From Myxococcota bacterium (GTDB lineage Bacteria; Myxococcota_A; UBA9160; PR03), in contig JALOQG010000224.1 in NCBI GenBank assembly GCA_025453505.1, positions 1 through 5,200 on the forward strand: a stretch of DNA of 5,200 nucleotides. The letters are read 5' to 3'. Position 1 is the stretch's first letter. Each line of letters begins with the position of its first letter. A program made the translations under genes and the position numbers. The notes under the pieces were generated by a model. That model was not told the origin of the DNA and ran no database searches. It saw only the letters and a list, made by a program, of their open reading frames with translations. Of the stretch, positions 1-5,200 are shown in pieces.

Positions 1-99
1 GTCCGTCGGGTGCCCGATGAGCACCTCGTTCGAGCCGGCGAGGCTGCGCAGTGCGTCCCGCCAACGCGGGTCGCGATGGACGATCCAGATGTCTGCCAT
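1..99 (-). CDS. 5' end of a divergent gene of unknown function (partial)
   Basis: Reading the minus strand from an ATG at 99-97 gives 33 uninterrupted codons to the window edge. The protein begins MADIWIVHRDPRWRDALRSL and continues through a segment ending GHPTD. The start of a hydrophobic strand (IWIV), then an acidic/basic turn and an amphipathic helix (WRDALRSLAG), recalls the first strand and helix of a Rossmann-like or response-regulator receiver domain. This is only a shape resemblance over 33 residues. No clear Shine-Dalgarno precedes the ATG. An in-frame GTG lies 13 codons upstream, but the added residues are Ala-rich and less convincing. The gene diverges from the ThyX-type gene, so the two probably share the 100-379 region for their promoters. 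The function cannot be assigned from this fragment. The main support is the sensible N-terminus and the arrangement. Confidence 0.5.
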   Translation of the reverse strand, partial: MADIWIVHRDPRWRDALRSLAGSNEVLIGHPTD

Positions 100-379
100 T
101 GCGTCGGAGACCGTGGCCGCCGCAGCGGCGCGCACACGCGTCCGTCTGCCTGGAGGGGCAAGCCGCATGCCAAGCGCCGACCCGTGTGCAACGCGCCGGC
201 ACGCTTCGCGAGCAAGACCGCCAGCGTGCGGGGCGAAGCGCTGCCGCTCCGAACCGCGTTCGTGTGCGGGCCGCGCGCACGGCGAGCCGCGTAGAGGAGC
301 CATCGCTCGCCATTTTGGGAAGCCCGGGTGCGTCGGCGTTGCCCGCAGCGGAGCGCTCTGCGAGAGTGGATCGATCCCC
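100..379. promoter_or_regulatory. Divergent intergenic region
   Basis: About 280 bases lie between the minus-strand gene start at 99 and the ThyX-type start at 380. The plus-strand reading frame stays open through it, but the translation is Arg/Ala/Ser-rich with no conserved blocks, as expected by chance at this GC content. It should contain promoters for both directions. I cannot place convincing -35/-10 boxes; a TTGCCC at 339-344 is the only -35-like hexamer near the ThyX gene and no matching -10 is visible. Two short perfect palindromes lie close to the ThyX start: GAGCGCTC at 351-358 and GGATCGATCC at 368-377. I see no RNA gene or terminator hairpin with a T-run. Confidence 0.4.
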
Positions 380-1972
380 ATGACGACGCATCCCGGCGCC
401 CACGATTCTCGCCTCTGGAGCCGATCCCAGACGGGCGCCGGCGTCGTGGATGGCGGCCCGCAGGTGCGCCTGCGCAACTGGTTCGAGCGTCCCTACGACG
501 ACGCGATCGCCGCCGCGCGCACCTGCTATTCGCCGCGCGTCATCGACGCGCACGAGGTCACGGATCGCCAGCGCCGCAACATCGGTCCGCTGACCTTCCA
601 GGGCGGTCATCACACCGTCTATCAACACGCGACCTTCGAGTTCTCGCTCTCGGGCATCTCGCGTCAGCTCGTGTGGTGCTTCCTGCACGCGTTCCCGTTC
701 TACAACACCGAGCAGCAGAGCCAGCGCTACGTGCGGCTCGACGAGGCGTGCGCCCACGTTCCGCCGGCGCTGCACGGCGCGGCGCGCGCGTACTACCAGG
801 ACGCCGTGACGCAGGCCTGGGATTCCTATCGCGAGCTGACGACACGCCTGGTGCCCGTGACGCGCGGCATCCTGCACGATCTCTGGCACCTCGACCGGCG
901 CAAGAACGAAGCGTTCGGGAAGAACGTCGCGAAGGAAGCCGAGAAGAAGGCGATCGAGACCGCGCGCTACGTGATCCCGATCGCGTGCCACACGGCGATG
1001 GTCTACACGGTGTCGGGACTCGTGCTGCACCGGCTACGGCGCATGGCCGGCGCCTGCGACGTGCCCGACGAGGCGCGCGACGTCGTCGAGCGCATGCTGG
1101 CGGAAGTCGAGCGCGTCGATCCGGCCTTCTTCTCCGAGGTCGGCGATCCGGCGCTGCCCGACGACGCGATCCTGGAAAACGAGCTCGCGCCCGCCGGCAT
1201 GGGCGACGCCGCAGCGCTGGCCGCGTTCGACGCCTCGCTCGAGGGACGCAGCGCGCGCCTCGTCGACTGGGGCGCGCGAGCGCCCCGGGTCGTGGCGGAC
1301 GCGGTGCGCGGCGTGCTCGGTCGTGCCGACCTCACCGATGCCGACGCGCTCGCGCTCGCGCTCGACCCGGCGAAGAACCCGTACCGGCTCGAGACGCTGA
1401 ACGTCTCGACGCACGCGCCGTTGATGCGCGCGCTCGACCACGCGCACTACACGTTCCGCAAGAAGCTCTCGCACAGCGCCGACTCGCAGGACCAGCGCCA
1501 CCGCATGGTGGCAGGGTCGCGTCCGCTGCTCTCGCGCAACGTGCCGGCGGCGGTGGACGTGATCGAGCCGGCGCTGATCCGCGACGATCCGGCCTGCCAC
1601 GCGCTCTTCACCGAGGCGGTCGAGGCGGCCTGGGACGCGCGCGCTCGCCTGCTCGGGTTGGGGGTGTCGCCGCAGCACGCGCTCTACGTGCTGCCGAACG
1701 CGGTCGCCGTGCGCTTCGAGGAATCCGGCTCCCTGCTGCACCTGCTGCACAAGTGGACGATGCGCACGTGTCTCAACGCGCAGCGCGAGATCTGGGACGC
1801 GTCGATGGACGAGATCGAGCAGGTGCGCGCCGTGCACCCGGAGCTGATGCACCACGTCGGCCCGCCCTGCTTCGTGCGCGACGGCCTGGCGCGACCGCGC
1901 TGCACCGAAGGAACGCACTTCTGCGGCGTTCCGGTCTGGCGCACGTTCCCCGACATCCAGCGGAGGATCTGA
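380..1972 (+). CDS. thyX: Tandem two-domain ThyX-family (FAD-dependent thymidylate synthase) protein
   Basis: This 530-residue protein is about twice the usual ThyX length (roughly 220-250) and contains two ThyX-like halves. ThyX methylates dUMP to dTMP using methylene-tetrahydrofolate and reduced FAD, in the cytoplasm. N half (about 28-225): H77-H-T79 and Q82-H83 match the FAD-site H-x-T..E-H block, S114-Q-R116-Y matches the S-x-R motif, and A195-R196-x-V-I-P matches the A-R-x-V-L-P block. The R-H-R triplet position reads L102-H103-A104. C half (about 335-530): Q370-D-Q-R373-H374-R375 matches Q-x-x-R-H-R with exact spacing from T358-F359, and R462-x4-A-Q-x-E-I matches the catalytic-arginine helix. 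Its S-x-R is gone and the A-R-x-V-L-P arginine is L435. The tail has C497, C508, H513 and C515. The ATG at 380 has only a weak purine stretch (GAGAG, 362-366) in front, but it sits 28 residues before the homologous part. Longer in-frame extensions to position 17 look non-coding. Family assignment is sure; catalytic activity is inferred. Confidence 0.88.
   Translation: MTTHPGAHDSRLWSRSQTGAGVVDGGPQVRLRNWFERPYDDAIAAARTCYSPRVIDAHEVTDRQRRNIGPLTFQGGHHTVYQHATFEFSLSGISRQLVWCFLHAFPFYNTEQQSQRYVRLDEACAHVPPALHGAARAYYQDAVTQAWDSYRELTTRLVPVTRGILHDLWHLDRRKNEAFGKNVAKEAEKKAIETARYVIPIACHTAMVYTVSGLVLHRLRRMAGACDVPDEARDVVERMLAEVERVDPAFFSEVGDPALPDDAILENELAPAGMGDAAALAAFDASLEGRSARLVDWGARAPRVVADAVRGVLGRADLTDADALALALDPAKNPYRLETLNVSTHAPLMRALDHAHYTFRKKLSHSADSQDQRHRMVAGSRPLLSRNVPAAVDVIEPALIRDDPACHALFTEAVEAAWDARARLLGLGVSPQHALYVLPNAVAVRFEESGSLLHLLHKWTMRTCLNAQREIWDASMDEIEQVRAVHPELMHHVGPPCFVRDGLARPRCTEGTHFCGVPVWRTFPDIQRRI
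1962..1966 (+). promoter_or_regulatory. Shine-Dalgarno of the secreted protein gene
   Basis: GGAGG lies inside the last codons of the ThyX-type gene, 8 bases before the ATG at 1975. It fixes this start even though the same frame is open far upstream, and it implies translational coupling to the gene before it. Confidence 0.8.
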
Positions 1973-1974
1973 GG

Positions 1975-2955
1975 ATGCGGCGGCATCTCGCGGCGGCGTT
2001 CGCCGCCGGCGTGCTGCTCGGGCTCGCACCTGCGGCGCATGCCGTCGAGCTCGAGGGATCCTGGTACGTGCTCTCGCACTACCAGGACTCCGAGACGAAC
2101 AAGCCCGACGCCTGGCGCTGGGACGACCGGCTCTGGCGCTTCACGCGCAAGGGCGATCGGCTCGAGTGGACGGAATGGGCGATGGTCAGCTTCCAGAGCG
2201 AGGCGGGTCGTTTCGAGGCGCTCTCCGGCAATCGCGCGGCGCGCGTGGTCGCCGCGTGGGAACCGAACGCCGCCCAGCTCGCCGACATCCGCGACGGTCT
2301 CGCCGTGACGTCACGCGGCTCGAAGACGAAGACGCTCCGGGCCGGCGCCGACGGCGCATCGTGGAGTTCGGGCGAAGGCGCCGCCGCCGATTCGGCCTCC
2401 GTCATCACGTACACCGAGACGTGGACGATCCAGGGACTCCCCGCGCTCCCGGTGTTCCAGCGCGACGACTCGATGGGTTCGGCGCAAACGGAGACGATGG
2501 AGGGCCGCACGCGCTGGGCCACGGAGTCGGTGAGCGCGGACGGCGACGAGCTGACCGGTCGCTTCGAGCGCGACGGCACCCGCATCGGCCGCTTCCGCCT
2601 GATCCGCTCGGCCGATCCCTCGAAGGCCGGCGAGCAGGATCTCGAGGAGCGCCAGCGCAAGGCGTTGCGCCAGCAAGCGGTCCAGAGCGGTCTCGTCAGC
2701 CCCGAGGAAGTGCAGGCCTTGATCGGCACGCAGGTGAAGCTGACGCCGGACGCGCACTCGGACGATCGCAGTGCCTCGCGCGTCGCGATCCGCCAGAACA
2801 TCGAGGACGCGATCCGCGCGCAGGGCGAAGACCCGCGCGTACACGCCGGCGCCGTGGACGCGCTCGCGCGAAAGATCGAGCGGCTGCTCTTCGACGAGGG
2901 AAAGAGTCTCGCGGACGTGCAGCAACAGATCGCGTCGGGTGAGCTGACGCCGTGA
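1975..2955 (+). CDS. Secreted protein of unknown family, lipocalin-like start
   Basis: This 326-residue protein begins with a Sec signal peptide: R2-R3 positive end, hydrophobic core 5-18, and cleavage expected after A21-H22-A23. It therefore acts outside the cytoplasm, probably in the periplasm. There is no cysteine, so it is not a lipoprotein. The mature protein opens with E27-G-S-W30-Y, similar to the G-x-W-Y signature of lipocalin-type barrels, and the first 45 mature residues are tryptophan-rich (W30, W47, W49, W54, W65, W68). Residues 30-210 alternate polar and hydrophobic as in a beta-barrel or sandwich, ending G205-RFRLIRS. Residues 218-326 are charged and helical: a likely coiled segment at 219-240, then S242-PEEV and a final helix pair at 293-322. 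The start lies 2 bases after the ThyX-type stop with GGAGG 8 bases upstream, so the genes are probably co-translated. I do not recognise the family. Ligand or partner is unknown, and the lipocalin idea is a motif-level inference. Confidence 0.85.
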   Translation: MRRHLAAAFAAGVLLGLAPAAHAVELEGSWYVLSHYQDSETNKPDAWRWDDRLWRFTRKGDRLEWTEWAMVSFQSEAGRFEALSGNRAARVVAAWEPNAAQLADIRDGLAVTSRGSKTKTLRAGADGASWSSGEGAAADSASVITYTETWTIQGLPALPVFQRDDSMGSAQTETMEGRTRWATESVSADGDELTGRFERDGTRIGRFRLIRSADPSKAGEQDLEERQRKALRQQAVQSGLVSPEEVQALIGTQVKLTPDAHSDDRSASRVAIRQNIEDAIRAQGEDPRVHAGAVDALARKIERLLFDEGKSLADVQQQIASGELTP

Positions 2956-3416
2956 GCGTGCGCCGCGCCGAGCGCGGCGACGCGGCGGCGATCGCGGCGC
3001 TGTGGCGCTCGCTCTTCGAGACGCACGCCGCGATCGATCCGGCCTTCGCGCTGCGCGAGGGAGCCGAGACGAAGCTCGTGATCGCCGTGTTGCGCGCACT
3101 CGACGATCGCGGCGCCGCGGTCTGGGTCGCGGAGCGCGAGGGCGCTTGCGTCGCATTCTGCACCGCGCGTGTCGAGCATGCGACGACGCTCGCGAGCGAA
3201 GCCTGCCGCGTCGCGATCGACGAGATCGCCGTCTCCGCGGCCTGGCGCCGCGGCGGACTCGGCCGCGAACTCGTCGAGGCGGCGCTCGCGTGGGCAAAGC
3301 AGTGCGGCGCGCAACGCGTCGAGGTGCGCGTCGCGGCTCGCAACACGGCCGGGCAGGCCTTCTGGCGCGCGCTCGGCTTCGGCGACTTCGTGGACGTGCT
3401 CGACCGCCGGTTGTAG
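2952..3416 (+). CDS. GNAT-family N-acetyltransferase
   Basis: This 154-residue protein has the length and motif order of a single-domain GNAT enzyme, which moves an acetyl group from acetyl-CoA to an amine. Visible parts: the N-terminal strand (V3-RRAERGDAAAIAALW) typical of the family's first strand and helix; a W58-VAEREG strand-turn; motif A with strand I89-DEIAV and the CoA pyrophosphate loop R99-R-G-G-L-G104 (the R/Q-x-x-G-x-G/A pattern); and motif B with strand V123-EVRVAARN131 followed by G134-QAFWRALGF143, the usual N..A..FY-x-x-x-GF end. The substrate cannot be told from sequence. It starts with GTG at 2952, where GTGA overlaps the stop of the secreted protein gene by 4 bases, a classic coupling arrangement. 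The Shine-Dalgarno is weak (GGGTGAG near 2938-2944). No ATG lies near, so the overlapping GTG is the best start. Confidence 0.9.
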   Translation: MSVRRAERGDAAAIAALWRSLFETHAAIDPAFALREGAETKLVIAVLRALDDRGAAVWVAEREGACVAFCTARVEHATTLASEACRVAIDEIAVSAAWRRGGLGRELVEAALAWAKQCGAQRVEVRVAARNTAGQAFWRALGFGDFVDVLDRRL

Positions 3417-3441
3417 CTTGCTTCGCCGTTCCCCAAAGCCC

Positions 3442-3446
3442 AGGAG
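3442..3446 (+). promoter_or_regulatory. Shine-Dalgarno of the aminotransferase gene
   Basis: AGGAG sits 6 bases before the GTG at 3453 in a 36-base gap after the acetyltransferase stop. It selects this GTG as the start. The gap has no hairpin plus T-run, so read-through from the upstream genes is likely. Confidence 0.85.
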
Positions 3447-3452
3447 TTCCCC

Positions 3453-4775
3453 GTGGCCTTCAAGACCAATCCCCTCGCCCAACAGCTGAACGAGCGCCTC
3501 GAGCAGGCGGCGCCCGCCGTGCTCGCGATGCTCTCGCCGCTCGGCAAGCGGCTCTACTTCCCGAAGGGAATCCTGTCGCAGACGGCCGAGGCGAAGACGA
3601 AGGCCACGAAGTTCAACGCGACGATCGGGATCGCCACCGAGAAGGGCGGCCCGATGTACCTGCCGTCGATGCACAAGCACGTCGTCGACGTCGCGCCGGC
3701 CGACGCCTACAACTACGCGCCGCCCGCGGGCCGTCCGGCGCTGCGCGAGCGCTGGCGCGAGAAGCTGCTCGCCGAGAACCCGTCGCTGCGCGGCAAGTCG
3801 TTCGGCCTGCCGATCGTGACGAGCGCGCTCACGCACGGGCTCGCCGTCGCGGGCGATCTCTTCGTCGGCGAGAACGACCGCATCCTGCTGCCCGACCAGC
3901 TCTGGGGCAACTACCGCTTGACCTACGAGGTGCGGCTCGGCGCGGAGATCGCGACGTTCCCGTTCTACGACGGAGAGCGCTTCCACACCGAGGCGTTCGC
4001 CCGGGCGCTCGCCGACAACGCGCAGGGCCGCGACAAGCTGGTCGTGCTGCTCAACTTCCCGAACAACCCGACCGGCTACATGCCGACTCCCGCAGAGGGC
4101 GCCGCGATCGCGGACGCTCTCGCGGCGCAGGCGGCGAAGGGCACGAAGGTCGTCGCGATCACCGACGACGCGTACTTCGGACTCTTCTACCACCTCGGCG
4201 AGCCGTCGATGACGGAATCGCTCTTCGGTCTGCTCACCGGCCGCCACCCGAACCTGCTCGCGGTGAAGCTCGACGGCGCGACCAAGGAGCTCTTCGTCTG
4301 GGGCTTGCGCTGCGGCTTCATCACTTTCGGCCCCGGCGATCCCGCCAGCGCCGACGTCGTCTGCGAAGTGCTCGACGCGAAGACGCGCGGCGCGATCCGC
4401 GGTGCGCTCTCGAACAGTCCGATGCTCTCGCAGACGCTGGTCGAGAGGGCGCTCGAGACGGCGTCGATCGCGGACGAGCGCAAGGCCAAGGCCGAGACCC
4501 TGCGCGAGCGCGCGGCGAAGGTCTACGAAGTGGTGCAGCGCCGGAAGTTCCGCGAGACCTTCGATCCCTATCCGTTCAACAGCGGCTACTTCATGTGCGT
4601 GAAGGTGAAGGGCGTGGACGCGGAGAAGCTGCGCGTCCACCTGCTCGACGCGCACCAGACGGGCCTGATCTCGACGAGTCCCACCGACATCCGCGTCGCG
4701 TTCTCGTGCCTCGAGCTCGCGCAGGTGGAGCCGCTCTTCGAGACGCTGCACGCGGCGATCCTGGAGCTGCGCTAG
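3453..4775 (+). CDS. Fold-type I PLP-dependent aminotransferase (class I/II)
   Basis: This 440-residue enzyme of the aspartate aminotransferase superfamily should move an amino group between an amino acid and a 2-oxo acid in the cytoplasm. Landmarks appear in the family order: Y88-x-x-P-x-G93 substrate-side loop; T123-SALTHGLA phosphate-side helix start; the W151-G-N-Y154 region stacking near the cofactor; N205-P-T-G208; D238-x-A-Y241, which holds the pyridine N and O3'; K278 in T277-K-E-x5-L-R-C-G, the Schiff-base lysine; R286 in that same block; and R414 in D412-I-R-V-A-F-S, the substrate alpha-carboxylate arginine. All expected catalytic residues are present. The N-terminal about 80 residues (NPLAQQLNERLEQ, then a G-I-L-S-Q segment and M68-YLPSM) are longer than in many class I enzymes and may belong to a subgroup I cannot name. 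Substrate specificity cannot be read from sequence. The gene follows the acetyltransferase by 36 bases with its own strong Shine-Dalgarno, and its stop overlaps that of the convergent peptidase gene. Confidence 0.92.
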   Translation: MAFKTNPLAQQLNERLEQAAPAVLAMLSPLGKRLYFPKGILSQTAEAKTKATKFNATIGIATEKGGPMYLPSMHKHVVDVAPADAYNYAPPAGRPALRERWREKLLAENPSLRGKSFGLPIVTSALTHGLAVAGDLFVGENDRILLPDQLWGNYRLTYEVRLGAEIATFPFYDGERFHTEAFARALADNAQGRDKLVVLLNFPNNPTGYMPTPAEGAAIADALAAQAAKGTKVVAITDDAYFGLFYHLGEPSMTESLFGLLTGRHPNLLAVKLDGATKELFVWGLRCGFITFGPGDPASADVVCEVLDAKTRGAIRGALSNSPMLSQTLVERALETASIADERKAKAETLRERAAKVYEVVQRRKFRETFDPYPFNSGYFMCVKVKGVDAEKLRVHLLDAHQTGLISTSPTDIRVAFSCLELAQVEPLFETLHAAILELR

Positions 4776-5200
4776 CGGCGCGCGAGTTCCTCGAGGATCG
4801 CGACGGTCGCCTTCACGCTGCGTCCCAGATTCTCGATCGAGACGCGTTCGTTGGGGCCGTGCACGCCGCGGCTCTCGCTCGGTGGCAGCCAGCGCGGCAC
4901 GAAGCCGTACGCGACGATCCCGAGTTCGCGGTAGTAATGCGCGTCGGTGAAGCCCGCGATCACGCGCGGTACGACGCGTGCGCGCGGGTCGATCTCCTCC
5001 GCGACGTCTTCGATCGCGGCGAGCAGTGCGGTGTCGGCCGGCGAGCTGCGCGCTTCGAACGAGAGGATCGAGTCGATGCGGATGCTCGGGTCCGAGATCA
5101 CGTCGCGCAGTTCGCCGAGGAACACGTCGCAGCGATCGCCGGGGAGCAGGCGGACGTCGAGCTCGGCGATCGCTTCCTCGGGTACGACGTTCGGCGCCGA
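4772..5200 (-). CDS. M20-family metallopeptidase, C-terminal part (5' end outside window)
   Basis: The minus-strand frame is open from base 5200 to a TAG at 4774-4772, giving the last 142 residues of a longer protein. It opens with S-A-P-N-V-V-P-E-E-A and L14-D-V-R-L-L-P-G21, the hallmark strand of the M20 lid (dimerisation) domain. It returns to the catalytic domain with G83-F-T-D-A-H88-Y and ends with H114-G-P-N-E-R118, where the histidine is the usual C-terminal zinc ligand of the family. A final helix (S122-ENLGRSVKATVAILEEL) matches the usual M20 end. M20 enzymes are di-zinc carboxypeptidases, dipeptidases or deacylases; the metal-binding N-terminal half and any signal peptide lie beyond the window, so substrate and location are open. 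A GTG at 5125-5123 is internal, because the homologous lid strand continues upstream of it. The gene is convergent with the aminotransferase gene and overlaps it by 4 bases. Confidence 0.88.
   Translation of the reverse strand, partial: SAPNVVPEEAIAELDVRLLPGDRCDVFLGELRDVISDPSIRIDSILSFEARSSPADTALLAAIEDVAEEIDPRARVVPRVIAGFTDAHYYRELGIVAYGFVPRWLPPSESRGVHGPNERVSIENLGRSVKATVAILEELARR

Noticed and set aside
17..379. Upstream extension of the ThyX-type gene to an ATG at 17
   Set aside because: The added 121 residues are Arg/Ala/Ser-rich with no conserved blocks, they overlap the start of a plausible divergent gene at 1-99, and the homologous part begins only after the ATG at 380.
328..1974. Open plus-strand frame running ahead of the secreted protein gene and overlapping the ThyX-type gene
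   Set aside because: It is the out-of-frame shadow of the ThyX-type gene, Arg-rich and without motifs. The GGAGG and signal peptide place the real start at 1975.
1034..2029. Minus-strand open frame of 331 codons opposite the ThyX-type gene
   Set aside because: Arg/Val/His-rich composition without family motifs, opposite a gene with clear ThyX blocks on the plus strand.
2079..4751. Very long open minus-strand frame (890 codons) opposite three plus-strand genes
   Set aside because: It lies antisense to the secreted protein, acetyltransferase and aminotransferase genes, all of which show signal peptide or family motifs. Its translation is Arg/Ala/Val/Glu-rich with no domain pattern. Long antisense frames are expected when third positions are nearly all G or C.
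1..5200. CRISPR array, tRNA or rRNA genes, transposase, phage or defence genes
   Set aside because: No regularly spaced repeats, no cloverleaf or rRNA-like segments, no DDE-type reading frames or terminal inverted repeats, and no composition break. The window reads as ordinary chromosomal metabolism genes.

Overview
The window looks like a chromosomal stretch from a very GC-rich, Gram-negative-type bacterium. Codon third positions are almost all G or C, GTG starts are used, and one protein carries a Sec signal peptide with an AHA-type cleavage site. Protein style (Arg/Ala-rich, a two-domain ThyX-type protein) fits an uncultured deltaproteobacterium/Myxococcota- or Binatota-like lineage. That placement is inference only. 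I see no mobile element, phage gene, CRISPR array, rRNA or tRNA.

Layout. At the left edge, bases 1-99 on the minus strand hold the first 33 codons of a gene that runs out of the window. A divergent intergenic region of about 280 bases (100-379) follows and should hold the promoters for both directions. Next come four plus-strand genes packed like one operon: (1) a tandem two-domain ThyX-family protein (380-1972); (2) a secreted protein of unknown family with a lipocalin-like G-x-W-Y start (1975-2955), 2 bases after the previous stop; (3) a GNAT acetyltransferase (2952-3416), overlapping its neighbour by 4 bases; (4) a fold-type I PLP aminotransferase (3453-4775) with a good Shine-Dalgarno and a GTG start. 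A convergent minus-strand M20 metallopeptidase gene (4772-5200, 5' end outside the window) meets the aminotransferase tail to tail, and the two stop codons share one CTAG.

How the genes relate. Spacing supports co-transcription of the four plus-strand genes, but no single pathway joins them. ThyX makes dTMP from dUMP, the aminotransferase and the M20 peptidase point to amino-acid or peptide metabolism, and the secreted protein has no assigned role.

The most interesting observation is in the ThyX-type protein. Its two halves have lost opposite sets of ThyX active-site residues. The N half keeps the S-x-R and Arg147-type residues that a classical ThyX supplies from one chain. The C half keeps the Q-x-x-R-H-R and Arg174-type residues supplied from the partner chain. 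This suggests a fused, asymmetric ThyX with one competent dUMP site per pair of halves.
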